This document shows, piece after piece, positions 1 through 9,572 of a stretch of DNA of 36,594 nucleotides. Each line of letters begins with the position of its first letter. Positions within the stretch are counted from its first letter, which is position 1. The notes under the pieces are model-generated. The model had not been told where the DNA came from, did no database searches, and saw nothing but the letters and a program-made list of their open reading frames with translations. The stretch comes from Chitinophaga pinensis (lineage in GTDB: Bacteria > Bacteroidota > Bacteroidia > Bacteroidales > GCA-2748055). The stretch covers positions 1-36,594 of the forward strand of contig CAMAZH010000031.1 in the NCBI GenBank assembly GCA_945863035.1, written 5' to 3'. The translations under genes were made by a program, and so were the position numbers.

Positions 1-1896
1 CTCTGGTTTTGGGGCAGGGATGGCTATTGTCATAAGAACAGCGGCAAGGCAGGATTGCTTTTTGAGGCGGTGAATTCCCAAGTGAGCTGGATATCCGATA
101 AGACCTGGAAATTTGCCCGGCACGAGGCTTACGGATCTACCGGTGAACCTTTTCCCAATTACCGTCTGCCTGAGTTTAATATACACTTTACGGCCGATTC
201 GAAATGGGACCATTGGATGATGCCGGGGTTTAACGAATCTGATTTTTCGGATGCCGTTGAAGCAGGATCCGCCGGAGCTGCTCCCTGGAACAAACTGTGG
301 AAACGGCCCTTCCCGCAATGGAAAAACAGCGGTATTGTGGACTATGTGAATGTTTTGAAACTGCCTTTTGTCACCGATGGGAATCCTGTGGTTATGAAGC
401 TCCCCGCAAACTATTCCATTACACCTTTTTTTGTGATTGATTCGGAAGAACCTGGCTTAACGATCGATATACGGACCGATAATTACAAAGGGGGAGGAGA
501 GTTGAATGTCCGCACAGAATATATTACCCGAAAGGGCCTTCAGGAATTTGAGACCTTTGGTTATATGAATGGCCACGAGGTATTGTATTCCTTTCCGGCC
601 GGAATAACAGTTCACCGGCTGGGATACCGCCGCACCTCTTTCCCCACGGAGCATACAGGCACATTTGCATGTGACGATCCTTTTTTGAACAGCCTGTGGG
701 AAAAGTCTCTGAATACAATGGACCTTAACATGCGCGACGCCATTCAGGATCCCGACCGCGAGCGTTCACAATGGTGGGGTGATGTGGTAATTATACTGGG
801 GGAAATATTTTACACTTGCGACAGCAGCGGGGTCAACGCCCTGAAAAAGGCAATATCCAATTTGGTGGAATGGCAACGTCCCGATGGAGCACTTTATTCG
901 CCGGTGCCTTCAGGAAGCTGGTTTGGCGAACTTCCGCAGCAAATGCTTGCCAGTATCGGAAAGTATGGGTTCTGGAATTATTACCGGTTTACAGGCGATA
1001 CTTCCATGATTCGTTATGTATACCCCCACGTGAGCAAATACCTTTCCTTGTGGAACATCGACGAAGAAGGATTGGTGGTTCACCGACCGGAACCATCGGA
1101 TAAGAGTCCTGCGCATTTCTATTGGGACTGGACCGATTGGGGGAGCAATATTGATGCTCCGGTGTGCGAAAACGCATGGTTCTACATGGCCCTGGAGTCG
1201 GCCGCCAATATGTCGGAATTGCTCGGGAATTCTGTAGATGCAGATATCTACAGGCAACAGATGCTGAGGCTTGAAAAAGCATTTAACACAGCCTTTTGGA
1301 ACGGTGAGGCATACCGATCACCCGGATACACCGGGAAAACCGACGACAGGGGAAATGGATTGGCTGTTGTGGCTGGTCTGGCCGATGCTTCCAAATGGCC
1401 ATCGATCCGGGCATTGTTTGATACTACTTTTCTTGCAGGACCCTATCTGGAAAAATACATCCTGGAATCATATTTTATAATGAATGATGAGAAGGCTGGC
1501 ATCGAACGCATGAAAAACCGTTATGATAAAATGGTTGAAAGTCCGGTGACGACCCTTTGGGAAGGCTGGGATATTGGCGACCCTGTTTACGGCGGCGGCT
1601 CTTATAATCATGGTTGGTCTGGGGGGCCTCTCACGCTGATGTCAGAGTATGTTGCGGGGGTTCAGCCCGGTAACGAAGGCTTTTCCAAAGTCCTTGTAAA
1701 ACCCCAAATGGGCGACCTGGAGTTTGTGGAATGCACTGTTCCTCACCGGATGGGCCTGATTACTGTTAAGCTGAAAAAGTCAGGGAATGGCACCCTTAAA
1801 GCAGAAATCACTTTGCCTCCGGGCTTGAAGGGCGAATTGCAGTGGGGTGGGAAGAAGATTGCGTTAAACGAAGGTTTTCAGAAAATTAAGATCTAG
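1..1896 (+). CDS. GH78-like alpha-L-rhamnosidase, 5' truncated by window edge
   Basis: The frame is open from base 1 (it begins LWFWGRDGY), so the N-terminus lies outside the window; the TTG at 55 is internal, not a start. Seen: a beta-sandwich-like stretch, then a six-hairpin catalytic region carrying DPDRERSQWWGD (Glu codon at 760-762) and TLWEGW (Glu codon at 1561-1563), then a C-terminal beta domain with the NHGWSGGP...VAGVQP pattern. In GH78 these two Glu positions are the usual general acid and general base. The expected role is release of terminal alpha-L-rhamnose from oligosaccharides. It is followed after 25 bp by a GH2 gene in the same direction, which suggests one transcript. The signal peptide, and hence location, cannot be seen. 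An unusual six-hairpin relative is possible, but the motif pair makes GH78 the best call. Confidence 0.82.
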   Translation, partial: LWFWGRDGYCHKNSGKAGLLFEAVNSQVSWISDKTWKFARHEAYGSTGEPFPNYRLPEFNIHFTADSKWDHWMMPGFNESDFSDAVEAGSAGAAPWNKLWKRPFPQWKNSGIVDYVNVLKLPFVTDGNPVVMKLPANYSITPFFVIDSEEPGLTIDIRTDNYKGGGELNVRTEYITRKGLQEFETFGYMNGHEVLYSFPAGITVHRLGYRRTSFPTEHTGTFACDDPFLNSLWEKSLNTMDLNMRDAIQDPDRERSQWWGDVVIILGEIFYTCDSSGVNALKKAISNLVEWQRPDGALYSPVPSGSWFGELPQQMLASIGKYGFWNYYRFTGDTSMIRYVYPHVSKYLSLWNIDEEGLVVHRPEPSDKSPAHFYWDWTDWGSNIDAPVCENAWFYMALESAANMSELLGNSVDADIYRQQMLRLEKAFNTAFWNGEAYRSPGYTGKTDDRGNGLAVVAGLADASKWPSIRALFDTTFLAGPYLEKYILESYFIMNDEKAGIERMKNRYDKMVESPVTTLWEGWDIGDPVYGGGSYNHGWSGGPLTLMSEYVAGVQPGNEGFSKVLVKPQMGDLEFVECTVPHRMGLITVKLKKSGNGTLKAEITLPPGLKGELQWGGKKIALNEGFQKIKI

Positions 1897-1921
1897 CTTT
1901 AAATTATAAAAAGGCAAAAAA

Positions 1922-4654
1922 ATGATAAGATTATTCGCAGTATTGATGTTTTCCGGAATTGCAATGTCGTGCAGCAAACCCGTTAACGAAATTAGTTTAG
2001 CAGGCAAATGGGGTTTGTACATCGATTCGATCAGTGATCCCCATCGGGTTGATCCTGGATCATTCAGTTTTGACCTATCGATCAATCTCCCCTCAACCCT
2101 TGATGAAGCGGGTATTGGAATGCCTGTAAAAGTTGAGCCTGTTCTGGAGCGAAATACGATGCTTCATCTGCAGCGGAAGGTTTCATATATTGGGCCGGCT
2201 TATTACAGGAGGGAAGTTTCCATACCCAAAAATTGGGACGGCAAACACATCAGCCTAAAACTCGAGCGGGTTCTCTGGGAATCCGTGGTGTGGGTCGATG
2301 GCAAAAAGATTGATAACAATTACAGCCTGTCTGCACCGCATATTTATGATCTTTCATCAAGCCTCAGCCCCGGTAAACATACCATAACGGTTTGTGTTGA
2401 CAACTCCCGGAAGTTTATTCTCAATCGAAGCGACATGGCTCATGCTTATACCGAAGAAACTCAGATCAAATGGAACGGGATTCTTGGGGAAATATCGCTG
2501 AAAGCCTCAAACCCGACCCGTATTTCCGAAATGTTACTCTATCCCAACTACGCCGGCAGAAGTATCACGGGCAAAGTAAAATCGGCCCTTACTGCTGAAA
2601 ATCCCCACTTCCTTAACATACAAGTGTTTGATGAGAGTCAGAACCTTATCGACACCTCAACAATAGCAGTTACCGGAGGCAACACCGATTTTAAGCTTTC
2701 TTTTTCGGGGGATATACGTTCTTGGGATGAGTTTAATCCCATCTTATATAAAGTTGTTGTTTCGCTGTCCGACAAAAACGGACTCGTTTTGGATGAGCGC
2801 ACAGAAGAATTCGGGTTTCGCGATATCGAATCGAGAGACAGAAACCTATATCTGAACGGGATGCAGCTGTATCTTCGCGGCACACTGGAGTGCAGCATTT
2901 TTCCTCTCACAGGTCACCCTCCTTTGGATGTGGAAGGCTGGGAAAAGGTTTACACTGCTGCCCGGGAATATGGTCTTAATCACCTTAGATTCCATTCCTG
3001 GTGTCCGCCAAAAGCTGCATTCGTGGCAGCAGACAAGATGGGGATTTACCTTCAGGTTGAACTGCCGAACTGGAGTCTGGATTTTGGAGCCGATATGGCT
3101 ATGGTTAACTTCATGAATGACGAAGCCGACAGGATTATTGCCGAATACGGAGGTCATCCCTCCTTTATCCTTATGTCGATGGGCAACGAACTGGAAGGCA
3201 ATTTCGATCTTCTTACCGGACTGGTAACAAGACTTAAAAACAGCGATCCCCGGCATTTGTACACCACCACCACCTATTCGTTTCAGAAAGGGCACGGGCT
3301 CTATCCCGAAACCGTTGACGATTTCTACATCACCCAAAACACCGAAAAGGGATGGGCAAGAGGGCAGGGTGTTTTCGATCAGCTTTATCCCGACTTTAAA
3401 ACCGATTACACCAATGCAATCGACCATATTGAAATCCCGGTTGTCTCCCACGAAATAGGGCAGTACTCTGTATACCCCGATATGAAAGAGATTGAAAAGT
3501 ATACCGGGGTTTTATCCCCCGTAAACTTTATGGCAGTAAAGTTGGATCTGGAAAGAAAAGGATTATCGGGTTTAGCCGATAAATTCACTTCGGCTTCGGG
3601 GAAATTTGCCACCCTGCTTTACAAGGAGGAGATTGAAAGAGCTGTGAAAACTCCGGGTCTGAGTGGCTTCCAGTTGCTCGATCTTCACGATTTCCCCGGA
3701 CAGGGAACCGCGCTGGTTGGGGTGTTGAACGCTTTCTGGGAATCCAAAGGATTTGTAAGCGGTGAGGAATGGCGGATGTTTTGCTCCGAGATGGTCCCTT
3801 TACTATGGTTTGAAAAAGCTGTTTACACAAGTAATGAGGTTTTTTCAGGAGAGTTCGGTCTTGCCAATTATTACAAGAACATGAGCAACATCAGCATGAA
3901 ATGGAGGGTTTTGGACGAGGGAGGAAAAGTTTATCTGGAAGATTCTGCAAGGGTTGAACAAAGCATAAAGGGCGTGACCTCCAAGCTTGGCGCTCTCAGT
4001 ATTCCCCTAAAAGACCTTCCTGCCCCGGCTAAATATTCACTGGAGTTGTCGCTGGAAGGAACGGCATACAAAAACCAATGGAGCATCTGGGTTTATCCAT
4101 CGGATGTGAAAATGCCCGAGACGGATATTGTTGTTACAAGTTTGTTAACCGAAGCGTTAAAATCGCTCGGGCAGGGAAAAAAGGTTCTGTTTACCCCGGA
4201 TATAAAGGAAATCGATGGGATAACGGGAAAATTCGTCCCTGTATTCTGGAGCCCGGTGCATTTCCCCGATCAGCCCGGCACCATGGGTTTGCTGATGGAT
4301 CCGCAGCACCCGGCTTTCAATAGTTTCCCTACCGATTTTCATTCCAACTGGCAATGGTGGGATTTGTGCAAGAATTCGAAAACACTGATTCTGGACAGCC
4401 TTACCGTGGATCCGATCGTTATGGTGATTGACAATTTCTTTAAGAACCGTAAACTGGGGAATATTTTTGAGGCGAAAGTCGGAAACGGGAAGCTTGTTTT
4501 CTCATCTATAGATCTGCATTCAGATCTCGCCGGCAGACCTGTTGCCCGACAACTGAAACACAGCTTGCTTGAATATATGAACAGCAGCGATTTTGATCCG
4601 GAAACTGAAATCAGGGCAGATGATATTAAATCGCTTTTATTCAGCTACAGATAA
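1922..4654 (+). CDS. GH2-family exo-glycosidase, lipoprotein
   Basis: This 910-residue protein starts with a lipoprotein signal ending in a lipobox Cys17 (AMSC). No acidic run follows the Cys, so a periplasm-facing anchor is more likely than surface exposure (inference). Seen: an N-terminal sugar-binding beta-sandwich (about residues 25-195), an Ig-like domain (about 200-305), then a TIM barrel. The candidate acid/base is Glu423 in MGNELEG and the candidate nucleophile is Glu511 in SHEIGQY; that spacing fits clan GH-A. The C-terminal 300 residues are additional beta-rich sequence. GH2 includes beta-galactosidases, beta-glucuronidases, beta-mannosidases and others, and I cannot choose among them; the SHEIGQ nucleophile region differs from the classical LacZ type. 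It lies 25 bp after the GH78 gene. Its last 14 bp overlap the end of the convergent mazF gene. Confidence 0.85.
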   Translation: MIRLFAVLMFSGIAMSCSKPVNEISLAGKWGLYIDSISDPHRVDPGSFSFDLSINLPSTLDEAGIGMPVKVEPVLERNTMLHLQRKVSYIGPAYYRREVSIPKNWDGKHISLKLERVLWESVVWVDGKKIDNNYSLSAPHIYDLSSSLSPGKHTITVCVDNSRKFILNRSDMAHAYTEETQIKWNGILGEISLKASNPTRISEMLLYPNYAGRSITGKVKSALTAENPHFLNIQVFDESQNLIDTSTIAVTGGNTDFKLSFSGDIRSWDEFNPILYKVVVSLSDKNGLVLDERTEEFGFRDIESRDRNLYLNGMQLYLRGTLECSIFPLTGHPPLDVEGWEKVYTAAREYGLNHLRFHSWCPPKAAFVAADKMGIYLQVELPNWSLDFGADMAMVNFMNDEADRIIAEYGGHPSFILMSMGNELEGNFDLLTGLVTRLKNSDPRHLYTTTTYSFQKGHGLYPETVDDFYITQNTEKGWARGQGVFDQLYPDFKTDYTNAIDHIEIPVVSHEIGQYSVYPDMKEIEKYTGVLSPVNFMAVKLDLERKGLSGLADKFTSASGKFATLLYKEEIERAVKTPGLSGFQLLDLHDFPGQGTALVGVLNAFWESKGFVSGEEWRMFCSEMVPLLWFEKAVYTSNEVFSGEFGLANYYKNMSNISMKWRVLDEGGKVYLEDSARVEQSIKGVTSKLGALSIPLKDLPAPAKYSLELSLEGTAYKNQWSIWVYPSDVKMPETDIVVTSLLTEALKSLGQGKKVLFTPDIKEIDGITGKFVPVFWSPVHFPDQPGTMGLLMDPQHPAFNSFPTDFHSNWQWWDLCKNSKTLILDSLTVDPIVMVIDNFFKNRKLGNIFEAKVGNGKLVFSSIDLHSDLAGRPVARQLKHSLLEYMNSSDFDPETEIRADDIKSLLFSYR

Positions 4655-4985
4655 GGGTATTAATAAGTTCGATTACATCATCAATCGTTTCGGGTTTGGC
4701 ATTTGCTATAAATACAGCATTCCTTGCCTTCCAATCCAGACTTTTTAGCTGGTCGGCCAAAATAACTCCATTTAAACTCATTATGCCTTTTACTTCAACT
4801 TCAAATGGATATCCTTTGGACTTTGAGGTTATGGGGCATAACAAGCACAAACCTACTTTCAAATTATAAATTTTGGGGGATATAACCAAGGCGGGCCTTC
4901 TTCCGGATTGCTCATGGCCAGACTGTGGGTTGAAATCCAGCCATATCAAATCTCCCCTTTCAGGACAATAGTTTTTTTCTACCAT
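4641..4985 (-). CDS. mazF: MazF/PemK-family endoribonuclease toxin
   Basis: The 114-residue product has the MazF layout: RGDLIWLDFNPQSGHEQSGRRPALVISP near the start, which is the beta1-beta2 loop region with the conserved Arg-Pro-Ala-Leu-Val, then CPITSKSKGYPFEV and an ILADQLKSLDW segment. Family members are sequence-specific, ribosome-independent mRNA interferases that arrest growth when the antitoxin is lost. Its start overlaps the end of mazE by 7 bp, as expected for a translationally coupled toxin-antitoxin pair. Its stop (complement of 4641-4643) lies inside the 3' end of the convergent GH2 gene, giving a 14-bp tail-to-tail overlap. The sequence is more AT-rich than the flanking glycosidase genes, which hints at separate acquisition. 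The reading frame looks intact. Confidence 0.9.
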   Translation of the reverse strand: MVEKNYCPERGDLIWLDFNPQSGHEQSGRRPALVISPKIYNLKVGLCLLCPITSKSKGYPFEVEVKGIMSLNGVILADQLKSLDWKARNAVFIANAKPETIDDVIELINTLICS

Positions 4986-5227
4986 GTTTCTTGTCCAATA
5001 GGGTCACCGGTGTTAATTTCCCGGTGAATATTAGTGCCATTAACTCCTTTTAATAGATTTGTAAGGGAATGAACTTTTTTTACCGGTATTGCACACTTAA
5101 CTGAGATAGTTTTATCTAGTATGGAAATATCAACTTCTGATCCATTAGTTAGACCTATGTCTTTTGCATAAGATGCAGGGATTCGCAATGCTAAACTATT
5201 GCCCCATTTTTTTATTACTGATTGCAT
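4979..5227 (-). CDS. mazE: MazE-type (AbrB-fold) antitoxin
   Basis: The 82-residue product begins with the MazE/AbrB swapped-hairpin signature KKWGNSLALRIPASYAKDIG followed by LTNGSEVDISI, covering about residues 6-35. The C-terminal half is unstructured-looking and would wrap the toxin. Known for the family: the AbrB domain dimerises, binds its own promoter, and the tail neutralises MazF. It lies upstream of mazF with a 7-bp overlap on the same strand. Direct repeats 16 bp upstream of the start are a candidate autoregulatory operator. The pair sits between a PUL enzyme operon and the HTCS regulator and has no evident role in glycan use. Confidence 0.88.
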   Translation of the reverse strand: MQSVIKKWGNSLALRIPASYAKDIGLTNGSEVDISILDKTISVKCAIPVKKVHSLTNLLKGVNGTNIHREINTGDPIGQETW

Positions 5228-5243
5228 GTCTATGGATTTAGGT

Positions 5244-5261
5244 TATACATTGTTTATACAA
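5244..5261 (-). promoter_or_regulatory. Candidate mazEF operator: TTATACA direct repeats
   Basis: TTATACA occurs at 5244-5250 and 5255-5261, 11 bp apart (one helical turn), just upstream of mazE. The same stretch sits within a GTTAT (5243-5247)...ATAAC (5264-5268) inverted repeat. MazE-type antitoxins commonly bind repeated or palindromic sites overlapping their promoter, so autoregulation is the natural reading. No clear -7 consensus was found here. Confidence 0.4.
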
Positions 5262-5333
5262 AATAACATATAAATATCTAAAGAACAGACAAAACTTCCA
5301 AATAAATTTTAGTCATTTGTAACTGGCCAATGC

Positions 5334-8300
5334 TTATCCATTAGCTAACCTATCATGGCTAGGTTTACCCACGTATTTCTTCGGACTCACTCCAAACTGT
5401 TTCTTAAACGATTTACTGAAATAGCTCAGGTCGTTAAAACCACTGGCATATGCAGCTTCTGAAACATTTACTCCTTCTTTCACCATCATATTTGCAGCAG
5501 ATTGTAGACGTATGTAACGGATAAACTCAACCGGGGGCATGTTGGTAAGGCTCACGATTTTCCGGTACAGGCTCGAGGTGCTCATCCCGATTTCCTTACT
5601 CAGGGCCAGTACATTCAATTCGGTGTTCAGCAGTTTTAACTCAATTATTGCCTTAATGTTTTCTAAGAATTTTGAATCCAGCTCGGAATACTCATTCTCC
5701 AGCACCGCAGGCATGCCTCCGAATGAGTACTTCTTAATGATTTTGTCGCGTTGGGCCAGGAGAGACTCAACCCTGGTGTACAAGGTCCTTACATCAACAG
5801 GTTTAGCGATGTACGATTCGGCATTAGCCATGTAACTTTCATAACGCGTTTCCTCATCGATTTTTGCCGTGAGGAGGATTACGATAATATGACTTGTTTC
5901 GATATTGTTTTTGATGTTTTTGCATAGCTCAATACCATTCATTACAGGCATCATCATATCGGTAATTACCAGATCAGGTTGTCGGTTAAGACATATTTCA
6001 TATCCTTTTTCGCCATTGTCGGCTTCAAGGGTGTGATAGTAATTCGAGAGGTGTTTTTTCAGGAGTTTCCGGAAGTCCGAGTTGTCTTCAACAATAAGTA
6101 TTGTCTTCTTCCCGTCCGGGTCGGCTCCCCCGGTAAAATCTTCTTCAACGGGGAGGAGGGAATCGTCGTGATCGATTATGAAATTCCGTGACTGGTAATT
6201 GATTTCCTCGTACTTTATTTCATCTGTTTTATAGGCATTGGGACTTACCGGGATATTGACAGAGAATTTCGCACCCAGGTCTGTTTCATTTTGAACCGTA
6301 ATAAAGCCTTTGTGGTTTTCCACCAGGTTTTTAGCCAGCGCAAGACCGATTCCGGCTCCAAAGGTTTTTCCGGTTACCGATTTAACCTGATAAAAGCGTT
6401 CAAAAACCTGATCGAGTTTTTCCGGTTCTATTCCTTTTCCCGAATCGATCACATCCAATCCTAGCCAGTTGGTGTTATCCTTGGTATACAAATGATAGTT
6501 GATAATAATTTTACCGTTATCAGGTGTGTATCTCAAAGCATTGGAAAGAAGATTGCAAACGATCTTGTCCATTTTGTCGGGATCAAAATAGATGGTCTCA
6601 TTTCCCGTCCCGCCAACGCTTACCGAGATATTTTTCTTTTCAGCCAAGGGCTTCAGGTTGAGGCAAATCTGCTCGATAAACGTATCGATTCTCCCCGCCG
6701 AAACAATGGGCATCATGCTGCCGCTTTCCATTTTCCTGAAATCGAGAAGCTGGGAAATAAGATGCATGATACGGTTTACGTTGCGCTGCATAATCTGCAA
6801 TCGCTCGTTATCCAGCACCATTTTGTTCATAAGGTCTTCAACGCTGAAAGAAAGCACAGACAAAGGGGTCAGCAATTCATGCGAAATGTTCGTGAAAAAC
6901 CTGAATTTGAACTGATTGATATTCTCATCCTTTTTTCTTTCGATTTTCTCAATCTCGTAAGCCTGTTTGATTTTGATATTGTTAATCAGGAAGTAATATA
7001 TTGTGATCAGAATTGTGATCACAAGAACCGAGTAAATGACAAGCGCCCACCACGACATTGCCGGATGAGGCTTCACCCGTATGGATAAGGTAACCGGGAT
7101 CTCGTTCCATACATCGCTGCTGTTGGATGCCTTCAGCCGCAGGGTGTAGCGCCCCGGGGGAATATGCGAATAATTTATTGAGCGGCCTTCAAAATTAGTT
7201 TTCTTCCAATCCGTATCCAGTCCTTCAAGCATATATGCATATTTGTTTTTCTGCGGCTGGGAATAGGAAAGTGCCGAGAATTCAAGCGTAATGTTATTCT
7301 GGTTATACTTCAGAACAAGCCCATTAGCCAAGGCATCATATTCGTTAACTTTCTCATTGGAAACCCAGATTCCGGTAACAACCACCGGGGGCAGGAAGGA
7401 GTTGCTGAACAGCTGGTCGGGACTGAAGACGTTGAAACCATAGTAACCTCCCACAAAGATCCTTCCGTCGCCGGTTTTGTAGGAAGCTCCATCAATAAAT
7501 ACATTTCCGTGCAGGCCATCTTCCGAAGTAAATACCTCAAGCTGATAGTCCTGTGAGGTTCTTTGTCTGAACCTCACCAGCCCGTTATTGGTTGTGAGCC
7601 ATAAATTGTCATTCTCTTCAATGATGTCGAAAACGGCGTCGCCACCTATTCCCGTTCCCTCCATGATGTGGTTGAATGATTCATCATCAGGGTTGAATAA
7701 AGCCAATCCCGCGGTGCCGGTTCCAATCCACAATCGCTGCTGCTTGTCTTCCATAATCGCAAAAACAATATTGCTTTTGATGGAGGAAGTATTCTCCCGG
7801 TTTGGTGAATAATGTTTGAAACGCAACGAGTGACCATCTCCGGATGAATTAACAGCCTTGTTAAGCGCGCCGCCAACCGTGCCGATCCAAAGGTTTGCCT
7901 TGGAATCCTCGAAAATCGCCGAGATGTATTCTCCCGAAATAGCATCGGGATTCCCCTCTTCCGGGAGATATCGGTTTACTTCGAATGAATTGTGGTCTGA
8001 ACCGGGTACCAATTTGAATAGCCCATAACTGGTTCCGACCCATATGTTTTTGAGATGGTCTTCGAAAACCACATTGATCATCCTGCTTCTGTCGCCCGTA
8101 ACGGGATCAATACTCAAATAAAGACTTGTCTTATTTGTGTTTGCCGAAACCCTGAACAAACCATCATACCGGGTGCCGATCCATAGATTCTTCTCCGTGT
8201 CGAGATGAAAGCAAGTAGCGGCATTGATGTCCTTTTTTAATTCCCTGAACTTTGGGAGCCGAGTATAGGGGATAAAACTGTTATCGGAAAGGTTGTATTT

Positions 8301-9533
8301 CCCAAAACCTAAGCCATGCACTCCCACAAGAAGCGAAGAATCCGAATCGATTATGAAGGATCGTACCGATTGTGTCTCCCTGTATTCATTGATTTCGGGA
8401 ATTTTATATGCGTCAATACTCCGCAGACTCAGGTCTATCTTGTTTAACCCCCCGCCACCGGTGGCAAGCCAGATGATTCCGGAGCGATCCTGAATAATGT
8501 GGAATAAGTCATTGTGTGAAATGTTTCCATAGCCAATACCGCTTTGAACCAGTTGAACCTCAGGTTTCGGAGTGGTGTGCTTCTTTATAATATTTATGCC
8601 ATAGGGTGTTCCCGCCCAAATATTCCCTTCTTTATCCTCAAACAAACAGTAGATTATATTGCTTGAAAGGGCAAACCGATTTTCTGAATTCTGGGAATAG
8701 TACTGCAGAATCTCGGCCGATTGGTAATCGTGTATGCGGACCTTGAAGAGTCCTCCCTCCCAGGTGCCTAGCCAGTAATTGCCCAGTCGATCTTCCAATA
8801 TCCTTACGACCCGGTTAACGGAGTCGTTCAATTTTTGCTCCCGGCCTATCAGGATTTGAGTGAAATCATCTTTTTCCTCATCGTAAATGAAGATGCCATT
8901 TCCCCAGGTGCCAATAAGGATTCTCCCGTTCCGGTCTTCGTAGGCATATGAGATTGTTCCCAAAGGATTTCTTTTGCCAGGCCGCTCAATATCTGAGAAA
9001 GTTATCATTTGATTGCTTTCGGGGGAGTAAAGGTTCAGCCCGCTAATTGAAGATATCCAAATCCTCCCCCTTGAATCGTAAAAGAGATGGTTGATATTGT
9101 TGCCAAGAATTGCGCGACCAGTGGTGTCGTTTCGGTCAATAACGGTTACCGACTGAGTCTCCTTGTTGAAGATGTTAATGCCGGAATGATCGGTGCCGAA
9201 CCAGAGATTTCCCTTTTTATCTTCAGTAATACAATTGAAATCAACCGAATTGAAGCTTTTCTCTTTTGAAAACTCAGGTTTGAAAATCCTTGTTTTGTAT
9301 CCGTCGAAACGATTTATGCCGTTGTCGGTCGCAATCCATAAATAACCCTCCCTGTCCTGCAATATCGATTTGATGTTATCGGAAGAAAGGCCGGAATTGA
9401 TGTTGAATCGCTGAATAATGAACGTGTCCCTTTGCCCGTTGCTTGCGAATAAGCCTTCGGCCGCAGCGGCTGTGCAGAGGAAAATCAGGATTGCTTTGAG
9501 AACACCTGCCTTATTGCGGAACCCTTTACCCAT
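5334..9533 (-). CDS. Hybrid two-component system (HTCS) sensor kinase/AraC-type regulator
   Basis: This 1399-residue protein fuses a full two-component system. Seen in order: signal peptide (about 1-30); about fourteen two-component-regulator propeller repeats of the D..G.LWIGT..GL type, enough for two seven-bladed propellers (about 35-730); a Y_Y_Y domain (about 740-820); a transmembrane helix (about 828-850); a HisKA domain with phospho-accepting His885 in NISHELLTPLS; an HATPase domain with N box (NLLSNALRYTP) and G boxes (DSGKGI, GAGIGLAL); a receiver domain with Asp1192 in ITDMMMP; and a C-terminal AraC-type double helix-turn-helix (about 1295-1390). All key residues are present. Known for HTCS proteins: the periplasmic propellers bind a specific oligosaccharide and the HTH activates the adjacent PUL. 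Its position between the GH78/GH2 genes and the GH30/SusCD genes makes it the likely activator of both. Confidence 0.95.
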   Translation of the reverse strand: MGKGFRNKAGVLKAILIFLCTAAAAEGLFASNGQRDTFIIQRFNINSGLSSDNIKSILQDREGYLWIATDNGINRFDGYKTRIFKPEFSKEKSFNSVDFNCITEDKKGNLWFGTDHSGINIFNKETQSVTVIDRNDTTGRAILGNNINHLFYDSRGRIWISSISGLNLYSPESNQMITFSDIERPGKRNPLGTISYAYEDRNGRILIGTWGNGIFIYDEEKDDFTQILIGREQKLNDSVNRVVRILEDRLGNYWLGTWEGGLFKVRIHDYQSAEILQYYSQNSENRFALSSNIIYCLFEDKEGNIWAGTPYGINIIKKHTTPKPEVQLVQSGIGYGNISHNDLFHIIQDRSGIIWLATGGGGLNKIDLSLRSIDAYKIPEINEYRETQSVRSFIIDSDSSLLVGVHGLGFGKYNLSDNSFIPYTRLPKFRELKKDINAATCFHLDTEKNLWIGTRYDGLFRVSANTNKTSLYLSIDPVTGDRSRMINVVFEDHLKNIWVGTSYGLFKLVPGSDHNSFEVNRYLPEEGNPDAISGEYISAIFEDSKANLWIGTVGGALNKAVNSSGDGHSLRFKHYSPNRENTSSIKSNIVFAIMEDKQQRLWIGTGTAGLALFNPDDESFNHIMEGTGIGGDAVFDIIEENDNLWLTTNNGLVRFRQRTSQDYQLEVFTSEDGLHGNVFIDGASYKTGDGRIFVGGYYGFNVFSPDQLFSNSFLPPVVVTGIWVSNEKVNEYDALANGLVLKYNQNNITLEFSALSYSQPQKNKYAYMLEGLDTDWKKTNFEGRSINYSHIPPGRYTLRLKASNSSDVWNEIPVTLSIRVKPHPAMSWWALVIYSVLVITILITIYYFLINNIKIKQAYEIEKIERKKDENINQFKFRFFTNISHELLTPLSVLSFSVEDLMNKMVLDNERLQIMQRNVNRIMHLISQLLDFRKMESGSMMPIVSAGRIDTFIEQICLNLKPLAEKKNISVSVGGTGNETIYFDPDKMDKIVCNLLSNALRYTPDNGKIIINYHLYTKDNTNWLGLDVIDSGKGIEPEKLDQVFERFYQVKSVTGKTFGAGIGLALAKNLVENHKGFITVQNETDLGAKFSVNIPVSPNAYKTDEIKYEEINYQSRNFIIDHDDSLLPVEEDFTGGADPDGKKTILIVEDNSDFRKLLKKHLSNYYHTLEADNGEKGYEICLNRQPDLVITDMMMPVMNGIELCKNIKNNIETSHIIVILLTAKIDEETRYESYMANAESYIAKPVDVRTLYTRVESLLAQRDKIIKKYSFGGMPAVLENEYSELDSKFLENIKAIIELKLLNTELNVLALSKEIGMSTSSLYRKIVSLTNMPPVEFIRYIRLQSAANMMVKEGVNVSEAAYASGFNDLSYFSKSFKKQFGVSPKKYVGKPSHDRLANG

Positions 9534-9572
9534 ATTGATCCATTGTTTTCAGGTAAAAATTACAATGAGTGT

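Noticed and set aside
55..57. TTG as a start of the first gene
   Set aside because: The frame is open back to base 1 with sensible protein sequence, so the gene is cut by the window edge.
2846..3451. 201-codon minus-strand frame inside the first GH2 gene
   Set aside because: Antisense shadow of a conserved TIM-barrel region.
6492..7088. 198-codon plus-strand frame inside the HTCS gene
   Set aside because: Antisense shadow of the kinase region; the HTCS frame has all expected domains and motifs.
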